Shown here piece after piece: positions 20,925-30,799 of a stretch of DNA of 64,000 bases. The notes beneath the pieces were generated by a model that was given only the letters and a program-made list of their open reading frames with translations, made no database searches and was not told the origin of the DNA. The stretch covers positions 2,021,501 to 2,085,500 of the forward strand of contig NZ_FNTF01000002.1 of the NCBI RefSeq assembly GCF_900105495.1, in the 5' to 3' direction. The stretch is from Pseudomonas frederiksbergensis. GTDB lineage: Bacteria > Pseudomonadota > Gammaproteobacteria > Pseudomonadales > Pseudomonadaceae. The stretch's first letter is position 1. Every line of letters begins with the position of its first letter. A program made the translations under genes and the position numbers.

Positions 20925-23024
20925 TTAAAGATCCAAAGGTCGGTTGGCAGCTTGAATCGCGGTCAACGCGATGGTGTAGACGATGTCATCGATTTGCGCG
21001 CCGCGCGGCAGGTCGTTCACCGGTTTGCGCAGGCCTTGCAGCATCGGCCCGAGGCTGACGCAGTCGGCGCTGCGTTGCACGGCTTTGTGGGTGGTGTTGC
21101 CGGTGTTCAGGTCGGGGAACACGAACACGGTGGCGCGACCGGCGACCTGGCTGTTCGGCGCCAATTGCCGGGCAACGGTTTCGTTGGCGGCGGCGTCGTA
21201 TTGCAATGGGCCGTCGATCAGCAGCGAGTTCTGTTGTTCATGGGCGAGCAACGTCGCTTCGCGCACCTTCTCGACTTCTTCGCCGCTGGCCGATTCACCG
21301 CTGGAATAGCTGATCATCGCCACACGCGGGGTGATACCGAAAGCGGCTGCCGAGTCGGCGCTTTGCAGCGCGATCTCGGCCAGTTCGCTGGCGCTCGGGT
21401 GCGGGTTCATCACGCAGTCGCCGTAGACCAGGACTTCCTCGGGGAAGAGCATGAAGAACACTGACGACACCAGCGTGCAGCCCGGCGCGGTCTTGATCAG
21501 TTGCAGGGCCGGGCGGATGGTGTTGGCGGTGGAGTGAATGACCCCGGACACCAATCCGTCGACCTCATCCAGCGCCAGCATCATGGTGCCGATCACCACG
21601 GTGTCTTCCAGTTGCTGCTCGGCCATCGGCGCGTTGAGGCTTTTGGTTTTGCGCAGGGCGACCATCGGCTCGACGTAGCGCTCGCGAATCAGGTCCGGGT
21701 CGAGGATTTCCAGCCCCGGCGGCAACTCGATGCCTTGGGCGCGGGCCACGGCTTCGACGTCTGCCGGTTTCGCCAGCAACACGCAACGAGCAATGCCGCG
21801 GGCCTGGCAGATCGCCGCGGCCTGCACGGTCAACGGCTCGCTGCCTTCGGGCAGGACGATGCGCTTGTTGGCGGCCTGGGCGCGCTGGATCAATTGATAA
21901 CGGAACACGGCGGGCGACAGGCGCATTTCCCGTGGCGTGCCGCAACGTTGATGCAGCCACTTGGCGTCGAGGTGGCTGGCAACGAAATCGGTGATGATCT
22001 CCGCGCGCTCGCGGTCGTCGATCGGGATTTCCTTGTTCAAACCGTTCAACTGGTTGGCGGTGTCGTAGGAACCGGTGCTCACCGACAACACCGGCAGGCC
22101 AGCCTGCAACGCGCCACGACAGAGGTCCATGATGCGCGGGTCGGGCAGGGTGTCACTGGTCAGCAACAGGCCGGCCAGCGGCACGCCATTCATGGCGGCG
22201 AGGCTGACGGCGAGGATGATGTCGTCGCGATCACCGGGCGTCACCACCAACACGCCGGGCTTGAGCAGCTCCACGGTATTACGCACGGTGCGGGCGCAGA
22301 TGATGATGTTGGTCATGCGCCGGGTTTCGTAATCACCGGCATTGAGAATCTGCGCGCCCATCAGGTCGGCGACGTCGCGGGTGCGCGGGGCATTCAATTC
22401 CGGCTGGAACGGGATGCAGCCCAGCAGACGGAAATCGCCACTGCGCAGCAAGGGCGAATGCTCTTTCAAGCGCGAGGCGAAGGCTTCCATGCTCTCGTCG
22501 GTTTTGACCTTGTTGAGGATCACGCCGAGGACTTTCGGGTCTTTGGGGCCGCCGAACAATTGCGCCTGCAATTCCACTCGACCGGACAGTTCGGTCAACA
22601 CTTCGTTTTCCGGAGCCGAGACCAGGATCACTTCGGCGTCGAGGCTTTTCGCCAAATGCAGATTGACCCGTGCGGCATAACTGGCGCTGCGGGTCGGCAC
22701 CATGCCTTCGACGATCAGCACATCCTTGCCGATTGCCGCCTGCTGATAGAGGGTGATGATTTCTTCGAGCAACTCGTCCAGCTGACCGTCGCCAAGCATG
22801 CGCTCGACGTGCGCCAGACCAAGCGGCTGAGGCGGTTTCAAACCGTGGGTGCGCGCCACCAGTTCAGTGGACCGTTCAGGCCCGGTGTCACCCGGATGCG
22901 GCTGGGCAATCGGTTTGAAAAAGCCGACTTTGAGGCCGGCCCGCTCAAGGGTACGTACCAGCCCGAGGCTGATGGAGGTCAGACCCACACCAAAATCGGT
23001 GGGCGCGATAAAAAAAGTTTGCAT
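20925..23024 (-). CDS. pta: Phosphate acetyltransferase Pta (long form)
   Basis: Interconverts acetyl-CoA and acetyl phosphate. The 699-aa long form has an N-terminal P-loop-like AAA_26 domain (MQTFFIAPTDFGVGLTSISL), a central DRTGG domain and a C-terminal PTA_PTB catalytic domain (VLPEGSEPLTVQAAAICQARG, SYSSGESASGEEVEKVREAT, DGPLQYDAAANETVA). The start at 23024 was chosen because this N-terminus is conserved; an in-frame ATG seven codons earlier is possible. No ackA is beside it, unlike P. aeruginosa, where the two genes are neighbours. Confidence 0.95.
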   Translation of the reverse strand: MQTFFIAPTDFGVGLTSISLGLVRTLERAGLKVGFFKPIAQPHPGDTGPERSTELVARTHGLKPPQPLGLAHVERMLGDGQLDELLEEIITLYQQAAIGKDVLIVEGMVPTRSASYAARVNLHLAKSLDAEVILVSAPENEVLTELSGRVELQAQLFGGPKDPKVLGVILNKVKTDESMEAFASRLKEHSPLLRSGDFRLLGCIPFQPELNAPRTRDVADLMGAQILNAGDYETRRMTNIIICARTVRNTVELLKPGVLVVTPGDRDDIILAVSLAAMNGVPLAGLLLTSDTLPDPRIMDLCRGALQAGLPVLSVSTGSYDTANQLNGLNKEIPIDDRERAEIITDFVASHLDAKWLHQRCGTPREMRLSPAVFRYQLIQRAQAANKRIVLPEGSEPLTVQAAAICQARGIARCVLLAKPADVEAVARAQGIELPPGLEILDPDLIRERYVEPMVALRKTKSLNAPMAEQQLEDTVVIGTMMLALDEVDGLVSGVIHSTANTIRPALQLIKTAPGCTLVSSVFFMLFPEEVLVYGDCVMNPHPSASELAEIALQSADSAAAFGITPRVAMISYSSGESASGEEVEKVREATLLAHEQQNSLLIDGPLQYDAAANETVARQLAPNSQVAGRATVFVFPDLNTGNTTHKAVQRSADCVSLGPMLQGLRKPVNDLPRGAQIDDIVYTIALTAIQAANRPLDL

Positions 23025-23084
23025 GCGAATTCTCTGGAGGTGCATGGCAATGGTGACGGCCTATGTCTGGCCGTTTACCGAATT

Positions 23085-23306
23085 TCAGTCGCCAAGGTTA
23101 TCGCTAACCGAGCCTTGTGCGCACCAACCGCAATCAAAGGGTTGGCCTATTTTTTCAATACGCAGCAAAGGGTCCAGTACCCAGGCTCGGGATTGCCACG
23201 GTGGCTGGTGCCGCAAGTGCTGGGTGTGACCGCAGGAAAGCTCGGCCACCCAGTGCCCGTCCTCATCTTGATGGAAGCCTGTGACCGTCGAGCCTTTCGC
23301 CGTCAT
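23085..23306 (-). CDS. DUF3565 domain-containing small protein
   Basis: 73-aa protein of unknown function. The core TGFHQDEDGHWVAELSCGHTQHLRHQPPW plus FDCGWCAQG carries one CGH and one CxxC motif, suggesting a small zinc-binding fold. The frame continues upstream into the slyD start; ATG at 23306 (MTAKGSTVTGF) matches the conserved part and avoids that overlap. It lies between divergent slyD and codirectional pta. Confidence 0.75.
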   Translation of the reverse strand: MTAKGSTVTGFHQDEDGHWVAELSCGHTQHLRHQPPWQSRAWVLDPLLRIEKIGQPFDCGWCAQGSVSDNLGD

Positions 23307-23391
23307 CCGTCTGTCCGGGTTGTGTTCGCTTTCGGGCGATTGCTTCGCTAAACTTGGCCATTCTTCATTCTTATGCAAAAGGTCTCGCCCC

Positions 23392-23877
23392 ATGCTGATC
23401 GCCGCCAATAAGGCTGTCTCCATCGACTATACCCTGACCAACGACGCTGGTGAGGTCATCGACAGCTCCGCCGGCGGCGCGCCGCTGGTCTACCTGCAAG
23501 GCGCAGGTAACATCATCCCGGGCCTGGAAAAGGCACTGGAAGGCAAAACAGTCGGCGACGAGCTGACCGTAGCCGTTGAACCTGAAGATGCCTACGGCGA
23601 ATACGCTGCCGAACTGGTCAGCACCTTGAGCCGCAGCATGTTCGAAGGCGTCGACGAGCTGGAAGTGGGCATGCAGTTCCACGCATCCGCTCCGGACGGC
23701 CAGATGCAGATCGTCACCATTCGCGATCTGGACGGCGACGATGTCACCGTCGACGGCAACCACCCGTTGGCCGGTCAGCGTCTGAATTTCCAGGTCAAGA
23801 TCATCGACATCCGTGATGCCAGCCAGGAAGAAATCGCTCATGGTCACGTCCATGGCGAAGGTGGCCATCACCACTGA
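23392..23877 (+). CDS. slyD: FKBP-type peptidyl-prolyl isomerase SlyD
   Basis: Cytosolic prolyl isomerase/chaperone that in enterobacteria also binds nickel for hydrogenase maturation. The 161-aa protein has the split FKBP domain (VSIDYTLTNDAGEVIDSS; IIPGLEKALEGKTVGDELTV), the IF chaperone flap and a short His-rich tail (HGHVHGEGGHHH). The start ATG at 23392 matches the conserved N-terminus MLIAANKAVS. A terminator follows. Confidence 0.95.
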   Translation: MLIAANKAVSIDYTLTNDAGEVIDSSAGGAPLVYLQGAGNIIPGLEKALEGKTVGDELTVAVEPEDAYGEYAAELVSTLSRSMFEGVDELEVGMQFHASAPDGQMQIVTIRDLDGDDVTVDGNHPLAGQRLNFQVKIIDIRDASQEEIAHGHVHGEGGHHH

Positions 23878-23907
23878 TTTTCTGCGCTAAGCTTTCGAGA
23901 ACTGGAG

Positions 23908-23931
23908 AGGCGCCCGAGGGGCGCCTTTTTT
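23908..23931 (+). terminator. Intrinsic terminator after slyD
   Basis: GGCGCCC, loop GAG, then GGGCGCC and TTTTTT, about 30 bp after the slyD stop. Confidence 0.9.
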
Positions 23932-24002
23932 AGTCCGCGGCTGTCTCTGGTGACACCGCCAAGTGGCTGTTTCGAGAAGAACACGGGAATCTGGAGTTCG
24001 TC

Positions 24003-24485
24003 ATGAGTGCTTTTCACGACCTTAAATTGACAGGCCTGGATGGTCAGGAACTACCTCTGGCACCCTTCAAGGGGCTCGTCGTGCTGGTGGTCAACGTCGC
24101 CTCCAAATGTGGCTTGACCCCACAATACGCGGCGCTGGAAAACCTCTACCAGCAATACAAGGACAAAGGCTTCAGCGTACTGGGCCTGCCGTGCAACCAG
24201 TTTGCCGGGCAGGAACCGGGTACCGAGCAAGAGATCCAGGCGTTTTGCAGCCTCAACTACGGCGTGAGTTTTCCGTTGTCCAGCAAGCTGGAAGTCAACG
24301 GTCACGACCGCCATCAGCTGTACCGTCTGCTGGCGGGCGAGGGTGCTGAATTTCCCGGTGACATTACCTGGAACTTCGAGAAATTCCTGTTGGGCAAGGA
24401 TGGTCGCGTGCTGGCGCGGTTCTCGCCGCGCACGGCGCCGGATGATCCGACTGTCGTTCATGCGATCGAAAAAGCGCTGAGCTGA
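24003..24485 (+). CDS. Glutathione peroxidase family protein (Cys type)
   Basis: 160-aa thiol peroxidase of the GPx family that reduces hydroperoxides. The peroxidatic residue is C36 in VNVASKCGLTPQY, a cysteine rather than selenocysteine; the partner glutamine is Q70 (CNQFAGQEPG) and the tryptophan is in ITWNFEKFL. Bacterial Cys-GPx enzymes often use thioredoxin rather than glutathione. It stands as its own unit between two terminators. Confidence 0.93.
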   Translation: MSAFHDLKLTGLDGQELPLAPFKGLVVLVVNVASKCGLTPQYAALENLYQQYKDKGFSVLGLPCNQFAGQEPGTEQEIQAFCSLNYGVSFPLSSKLEVNGHDRHQLYRLLAGEGAEFPGDITWNFEKFLLGKDGRVLARFSPRTAPDDPTVVHAIEKALS

Positions 24486-24488
24486 ACC

Positions 24489-24522
24489 AAAAAAATCGCA
24501 GCCATTGAGCTGCGATTTTTTA
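24489..24522 (+). terminator. Intrinsic terminator after the glutathione peroxidase gene
   Basis: AAAAAATCGCAGC, loop CATTGA, GCTGCGATTTTTTA; begins 4 bp after the stop codon. Confidence 0.93.
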
Positions 24523-24640
24523 TGCCTGCCTTTTGAACCTTAATCACCACAATCAATAGTGCTGTGCATCGCTTGTCGCTCCGCATATTATCACCGTCAT
24601 AAAATCTCTGTCCCGTCGATACCGTTTCGTGGAGCGTCCC

Positions 24641-25744
24641 ATGCCTGTCAAAGCCCTGTTCAAACCGTTCCACCTCGGCACTCTCGAACTGCCGACCCGC
24701 GTCGTCATGGCGCCGATGACCCGTTCGTTTTCGCCGGGTGGCGTGCCCAATTCCAAAGTGATCGAGTACTACCGTCGTCGCGCCGCGGCGGGTGTGGGCC
24801 TGATCATCACCGAAGGCACCACCGTCGGCCACAAGGCTTCCAATGGTTACCCGAACGTGCCGCATTTCTACGGTGAAGCGGCATTGGCCGGCTGGAAGAA
24901 AGTGGTCGACGCGGTTCACGCTGAAGGCGGCAAGATCGTTCCTCAACTGTGGCATGTCGGCAGCGTGCGCCGCATCGGCACCGAGCCAGACGCCAGCGTG
25001 CCGGGTTACGGTCCGTCGGAGAAACTGAAGGACGGTCAGGTCGTGGTTCACGGCATGACCCAGCAAGATATCCAGGACGTGATCGCCGCATTCGCCCAGG
25101 CCGCCAAAGATGCCCAGAGCATTGGCATGGACGGCGTGGAGATCCACGGTGCCCACGGCTACCTCGTGGACCAGTTCTTCTGGGAAGGCAGCAACCAGCG
25201 CACCGACGAATACGGCGGCAGCCTGGCCGACCGTTCGCGTTTTGCCATCGAATTGATTCAAGCCGTGCGTGCCGCGGTCGGCGAAGGCTTCCCGATCATC
25301 TTCCGCTTTTCGCAGTGGAAGCAGCAGGATTACACCGCGCGTCTGGTGCAAACACCCGAAGCGTTGGGCGAATTCCTCAAGCCGTTGTCCGACGCCGGCG
25401 TGGATATTTTCCACTGCTCGACGCGGCGTTTCTGGGAGCCGGAGTTCGACGGCTCCGAGCTGAACCTGGCCGGCTGGACCCGTAAGCTCACCGGTAAACC
25501 GACCATCACCGTGGGCAGCGTCGGCCTGGATGGCGAGTTCCTGCAGTTCATGGTCAACACCGACAAGATCGCGCAGCCGGCCAGCCTGGAGAAACTGCTG
25601 GAGCGTTTGAACAATGATGAGTTCGATCTGGTGGCCGTCGGTCGTGCGCTGCTGGTGGACCCGGACTGGGCGCAGAAAGTGCGTGACGGCCGTGAAGAAG
25701 ACATCCTGCCGTTCAGCCGTGAGGCGTTGATGACGCTGGTATAA
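24641..25744 (+). CDS. NADH:flavin oxidoreductase, Old Yellow Enzyme family
   Basis: 367-aa FMN-dependent ene-reductase of the OYE family. The N-terminal FMN motif VVMAPMTRSFSPGGVPN, the substrate-binding histidine pair in GVEIHGAHGYLVDQFFWEGSNQRTDEYGG and the C-terminal VAVGRALLVDPDWAQKV are all present. The start ATG at 24641 has a GGAG 7 nt upstream, better than an in-frame GTG at 24629. The natural substrate is unknown. Confidence 0.92.
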   Translation: MPVKALFKPFHLGTLELPTRVVMAPMTRSFSPGGVPNSKVIEYYRRRAAAGVGLIITEGTTVGHKASNGYPNVPHFYGEAALAGWKKVVDAVHAEGGKIVPQLWHVGSVRRIGTEPDASVPGYGPSEKLKDGQVVVHGMTQQDIQDVIAAFAQAAKDAQSIGMDGVEIHGAHGYLVDQFFWEGSNQRTDEYGGSLADRSRFAIELIQAVRAAVGEGFPIIFRFSQWKQQDYTARLVQTPEALGEFLKPLSDAGVDIFHCSTRRFWEPEFDGSELNLAGWTRKLTGKPTITVGSVGLDGEFLQFMVNTDKIAQPASLEKLLERLNNDEFDLVAVGRALLVDPDWAQKVRDGREEDILPFSREALMTLV

Positions 25745-25764
25745 GCGGCGACTGCACTGACGCT

Positions 25765-25853
25765 ATCGCGGGCAAGCCTTGCTCCTACGGTTCTTTGTCG
25801 AAAACAAATGTGTGTATCGACACAAAACCGTAGGAGCAAGGCTTGCCCGCGAT
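25765..25853. repeat. Paired inverted REP elements after the OYE gene
   Basis: Perfect 28-bp inverted arms at 25765-25792 (ATCGCGGGCAAGCCTTGCTC…) and 25826-25853, in the gap between two convergent genes. Confidence 0.9.
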
Positions 25854-25857
25854 GCTT

Positions 25858-27033
25858 TCAAGGCAAAAACGCTGCATCGGGTAGGGTTTGCCCCTGCAAG
25901 CAAGCCCCGCGCAACTGCCCCTCGAACTGCTCGATAATCGCCGCCCAACCCTGGCGACTCGCATGCTGGCGCGCATTGAGCCGCACGCAGCGCAAGGTTT
26001 CGCGCTTCTCCAGCAGCCAGCACGCCGCATCGCAAAACGCTTCTTCGTCCCCCGGCATCGCCAATACGCCGTTGTAACCATGGCGAATGTGCTGGGCCGC
26101 CGCCGCTTGATCGTAAGCGACCACACCCAAACCCGACGCCAGTGCCTCAAGCACCACGTTGCCGAACGTCTCGGTCAGGCTCGGAAACAGAAACACATCC
26201 CCCGACGCATAGTGACTGGCCAAGGCTTCGCCGCGTTGAGAGCCACAGAAAATTGCCTCGGGCAGTTCTTTCTCCAGGACCGCTCGTTGCGGGCCGTCGC
26301 CGATCACGATCAACTTCAGGTTTTTCTGTGGATAAGTCGTACGCAGCTTTTCGAAACTGCGCTTGAGCAAGCCAAGATTTTTCTCCGGTGCCAGACGACC
26401 TACATGGATGACGGCAATGTCATTGTCGGCCAGACCCCACTGTTCGCGTAGTGACGCCAGCCGCTTGGTCGGGTGAAACAACTGGCTGTCGACCCCGCGC
26501 GACAGCAACGCCAAGCGCTCGAAATGCCGGCGCTCCAGTTCCATTCTTTGACTCGCGCTCGGCACCAGGGTCAGCGTCGAACGATTGTGAAACCAGCGCA
26601 GGTAATGGGTCAGCAATCGCGTCAGCAGACCAAGCCCATATTGGCTGGAGTACTGCTGGAAGTTAGTGTGAAAACCGCTGACCACGGCAATCCCCAAGCG
26701 CCGGGCCGCGCGCAATGCGGACAATCCCAACGGTCCTTCCGTAGCGATGTAAAGCACGTCCGGCCGCTGCCGCTTCCAGCGTCGCAGCAGCTTGTGCATC
26801 GACGACTGACCCCATTGCAAGCCGGGATAACCCGGCAGCGGCCAGCCCCGGCACAGCAACAACGCATCGTCGCTGCCCAGTTGCTGATCGCAACCCTGTC
26901 GTGGCCGCACCAGTTCGACCTGATGCCCGCGCGCGCGCAAGCCGTCACACAAGCGGCCGAGGGTATTGGCCACTCCGTTGATTTCGGGAGGGAAGGTTTC
27001 GGTGATCAGAGTGATATGCAGAGCTGTCGTCAT
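25858..27033 (-). CDS. GT4-family glycosyltransferase
   Basis: 391-aa retaining glycosyltransferase with GT-B fold. The N-terminal ITETFPPEINGVANTLGRLCDGL and the C-terminal nucleotide-sugar motif FLFPSLTETFGNVVLEALASGLGVVAYD are diagnostic; GRLAPEKNLGLL and IGDGPQRAVLE lie between. It resembles the 'mannosyltransferase/glycolipid' branch of GT4, but donor and acceptor cannot be told. The start at 27033 (MTTALHIT) was chosen because the next eight upstream residues are not conserved in character. Confidence 0.88.
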   Translation of the reverse strand: MTTALHITLITETFPPEINGVANTLGRLCDGLRARGHQVELVRPRQGCDQQLGSDDALLLCRGWPLPGYPGLQWGQSSMHKLLRRWKRQRPDVLYIATEGPLGLSALRAARRLGIAVVSGFHTNFQQYSSQYGLGLLTRLLTHYLRWFHNRSTLTLVPSASQRMELERRHFERLALLSRGVDSQLFHPTKRLASLREQWGLADNDIAVIHVGRLAPEKNLGLLKRSFEKLRTTYPQKNLKLIVIGDGPQRAVLEKELPEAIFCGSQRGEALASHYASGDVFLFPSLTETFGNVVLEALASGLGVVAYDQAAAAQHIRHGYNGVLAMPGDEEAFCDAACWLLEKRETLRCVRLNARQHASRQGWAAIIEQFEGQLRGACLQGQTLPDAAFLP

Positions 27034-27097
27034 GACCTCAGTGTCGGCTGAGGCCATGTCGTCAATGTGACGGTGGGATGATGAATTTGTGACCGGA

Positions 27098-27850
27098 TCA
27101 GCGCTGGATCACCAGGTTTTCCGCGCCGCGTTCACGCACCCAGAACAGCGTCGCACCCGCCACCGCGGCCGGCATCATCAGGATGTTGACCACCGGAACC
27201 AGCAGCACCAGATAAACGCTGCCGCCAAAACTCATGCTCTGCCAGCGCTTTTCGCGCAGCCAGGCGAGCATCTCGTTCCAGCCCAGTTTGTGGTTATCCG
27301 CCGGGTAGTCGATGTACTGGATCGCCATCATCCACACCCCGAACAGCAGCCACAATGGCGCGGCAATGATGTTCACCACCGGGATGAACGAAAGGATGAA
27401 CAGCCCGAGGGCGCGTGGCAGGAAGTAGCCGAGTTTGCGCATTTCGCGGGACAGGGTGCGCGGGACCATGGCGATCAGTTCGCCCCAGCTGAAGGCCGGG
27501 AAGTCGTCGGTGCCGCGTACCACCACTTCGACTTTCTCGGCGAGGAAGCCATTGAACGGTGCGGCGATGACGTTGGCGAGCATGGTGAAGGTGAAGAACA
27601 CCATTAAAACGACAAGCACGACAAAAATCGGCCACAGGATGTAACTGAGAAAACTCAGCCATTCGGGCAGGGACGGCATCAACGTATCGACCCACAGGCT
27701 GAATTGATGGCTGGCCAGGTAGATCAATCCGACGAACAGCACCAGGTTGATCACCAGCGGCAACAGCACGAACAAACGCAGGCTTGGGCTCAGGACCAGC
27801 TTGAGGCCTTCGCGCAGGTATTGCGGGCCGGACAGAACAGGGGCGGGCAT
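27098..27850 (-). CDS. cysZ: Sulfate transporter CysZ-like membrane protein (EI24 family)
   Basis: 250-aa inner-membrane protein of the CysZ/EI24 family, which lets sulfate enter for cysteine synthesis. It has about four hydrophobic segments, the N-terminal [21 protein letters not shown] and the conserved [18 protein letters not shown]. The start ATG at 27850 (MPAPVLSG) was preferred over codons about 30 residues upstream. It lies between the glycosyltransferase gene and divergent trxB, as in P. aeruginosa. Confidence 0.88.
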   Translation of the reverse strand: MPAPVLSGPQYLREGLKLVLSPSLRLFVLLPLVINLVLFVGLIYLASHQFSLWVDTLMPSLPEWLSFLSYILWPIFVVLVVLMVFFTFTMLANVIAAPFNGFLAEKVEVVVRGTDDFPAFSWGELIAMVPRTLSREMRKLGYFLPRALGLFILSFIPVVNIIAAPLWLLFGVWMMAIQYIDYPADNHKLGWNEMLAWLREKRWQSMSFGGSVYLVLLVPVVNILMMPAAVAGATLFWVRERGAENLVIQR

Positions 27851-27987
27851 AACGTGCTCCGAGCAAAGGGGAAACGCGCCGACCTTACCGGCTTTGCCTG
27901 ACAGACGAAAGCGCGGTAGCAGCATCGACATTAACTGTAACAAAGGCGCCTATGTATCCATCGTGACCGGATAGAGACCGCCTATGA

Positions 27988-29124
<1,137 letters not shown>

Positions 29125-29143
29125 TTCTGATTCTGTAGAAAAC

Positions 29144-29173
29144 AAAAAAAACCGGCTTCGGCCGGTTTTTTTG
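29144..29173 (+). terminator. Intrinsic terminator after trxB
   Basis: A-run, ACCGGC, loop TTCG, GCCGGTTTTTTT; about 20 bp past the stop. The A- and T-runs make it partly bidirectional. Confidence 0.93.
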
Positions 29174-29188
29174 TGCCCACAAAAGATC

Positions 29189-29325
29189 CCTGTAGCAGCT
29201 GGCGAAGCCTGCGTTCGGCTGCGAAGCAGTCGCGAAATCAGACAATACGGTGTGTCAGGCAGAACTCGCACTCAAGTTTTACGACTGCTTCGCAGCCGAA
29301 CGCAGGCTTCGCCAGCTGCTACAGG
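29189..29325. repeat. Large perfect inverted repeat (44-bp arms)
   Basis: 29189-29232 (CCTGTAGCAGCTGGCGAAGC…) and 29282-29325 are exact reverse complements over 44 bp, with a 49-bp spacer. They lie between convergent trxB and the FAD oxidoreductase gene. The motif CTGCTTCGCAGCCGAACGCAGGC is a REP subtype different from the GCGGGCAAG type. Confidence 0.9.
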
Positions 29326-29359
29326 AGTGCGTTTACCTTGGTGGATACAGTTCAGCCCT

Positions 29360-30643
29360 TCAACCCTTCAGCCGTTCCTGAACGAAATCCATGACCTTCA
29401 ACGATTGATAAATGGCATTGGCGGCAATCCGTCCGAACGGTCCGCCGTTCCAGTCCAGCAAGTACGGTTTGAACAGCTGATGACGCGCACTTTCCCCGCA
29501 CACCGCTTCGGCGATGACCCTGCCGCCAATCGAACCGGTATTCAGGCCATGGCCACCAAACGAGGTGCAGGCCCAGACGCCCGGTTCGAGCAATCCCAGG
29601 TTGGGCATCTTGTTGGTGGAATAACCCATCAGGCCCGACCAGGCCAATTCGATTTTGACCGGGGCCAGTTGTGGATAGACCGACACCATGTCGGCCTTGA
29701 GCATGGTCGCGAGGGCCTTTTCGTTCTGTTCGTTGCGGGTGGTGATGCGTCCGCCCCAGAGCAGGCGGTCGCCTTCGACCACGCGGTAGTAATCCGAGGC
29801 GCGACGGTCGTCGGAGAACGCGGCGCCGGAGTCGAGGACGTTTTTGATCGAGTCGCCCAGGTGTTCAGTCAGCACCACATAGGTCGCGATGGGCAGGTAG
29901 GCGCGGCTGAGTTTTTGCAACTCTGGGCCACCGTAGCCGCCAGCGCAGAACACCAGGTCCTGGCAGCACACGGTGCCGTGAGCGGTCTGGACAATTATGT
30001 CGGCGCCTTCGCGATGCCAGGCGAGCATTTTTGACTGTTCGTAAATCCGGCCTCCAGCCGCTTCGATGGCGAGGGCCAGGCCCAGGCAATAATTCAGCGG
30101 ATGGAAGTGCAGGGCGTTCGGATCTTCGACACCCTGGAAATAACGCAAGGTGTGTGCGCGTTCGCGAACCTGGGCTGTATCGAGGAAATTGAGTTCATAA
30201 CCGAAGTCGCGGCGCATGGTCTCGATATGGTTTTGCACCTCGGCGCCGTCGTCGTAACGCTTGACCCGGATCGTGCCTGCCGATGGCGCGCAACCGGTCA
30301 GAGCCAGTTCGGCAATGTTGTGGCGGACGATCTCGACGCCCTCAACTGACATTTGGAATAACGCCTTGGCCTGCTCCAGACCCAGTTTCTTGCGGATCGC
30401 CCCCGACCCTTCAGCCCAGCCTGGCGAGACCACGCCGCCGTTTCGACCGGACGCGCCCCAGGCGACTTGCTGGGCTTCGAGGATGATCACGCGTTTGCCG
30501 CGCCGGGTCAGCTCCAGGGCAGCGGTGAGGCCCGCGATCCCGGCGCCGATGATGCAGACGTCGCAGGTTTCATCGGCGTTCAATTCGGACCTGGCCGCGC
30601 GGGGCAGCGAGGTTTGGGAGTACCAGGTGGTGGGGAAGGACAT
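29360..30643 (-). CDS. FAD-dependent oxidoreductase of the DAO/PuuB type
   Basis: 427-aa flavoprotein of the D-amino-acid oxidase family, similar in layout to gamma-glutamylputrescine oxidase PuuB/OrdL. The N-terminal dinucleotide fold is CDVCIIGAGIAGLTAALELTRRGKRVIILEA, followed by the covalent-FAD-region-like WGASGRNGGVVSPG; the C-terminal FAD motif is FGGHGLNTGSIGGRVIAEAV. It is last in a leftward unit with an ABC importer and an aminotransferase, so oxidative deamination of the imported amine is plausible. The ATG at 30643 lies two codons after a TTG. Confidence 0.85.
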   Translation of the reverse strand: MSFPTTWYSQTSLPRAARSELNADETCDVCIIGAGIAGLTAALELTRRGKRVIILEAQQVAWGASGRNGGVVSPGWAEGSGAIRKKLGLEQAKALFQMSVEGVEIVRHNIAELALTGCAPSAGTIRVKRYDDGAEVQNHIETMRRDFGYELNFLDTAQVRERAHTLRYFQGVEDPNALHFHPLNYCLGLALAIEAAGGRIYEQSKMLAWHREGADIIVQTAHGTVCCQDLVFCAGGYGGPELQKLSRAYLPIATYVVLTEHLGDSIKNVLDSGAAFSDDRRASDYYRVVEGDRLLWGGRITTRNEQNEKALATMLKADMVSVYPQLAPVKIELAWSGLMGYSTNKMPNLGLLEPGVWACTSFGGHGLNTGSIGGRVIAEAVCGESARHQLFKPYLLDWNGGPFGRIAANAIYQSLKVMDFVQERLKG

Positions 30644-30669
30644 GGTCAATCCTTGAAAAATGCTTTTTT

Positions 30670-30785
30670 GTGGGAGTGAGCCGGCTCCGGGCGGCGATCC
30701 GACGATGAGGCCATAACATTCAGTATCAATGTTGAATGTTAGGCCGCCATCGTCGGATCGCCGCCCGGAGCCGGCTCACTCCCAC
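30670..30785. repeat. Large perfect inverted repeat (38-bp arms)
   Basis: 30670-30707 (GTGGGAGTGAGCCGGCTCCG…) and 30748-30785 are exact reverse complements with a 40-bp spacer. The pair sits between the oxidoreductase and binding-protein genes, inside a likely operon, and could form a stable mRNA hairpin that alters expression of the two sides. Confidence 0.9.
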
Positions 30786-30799
30786 AGGGGTAGGTGGGG

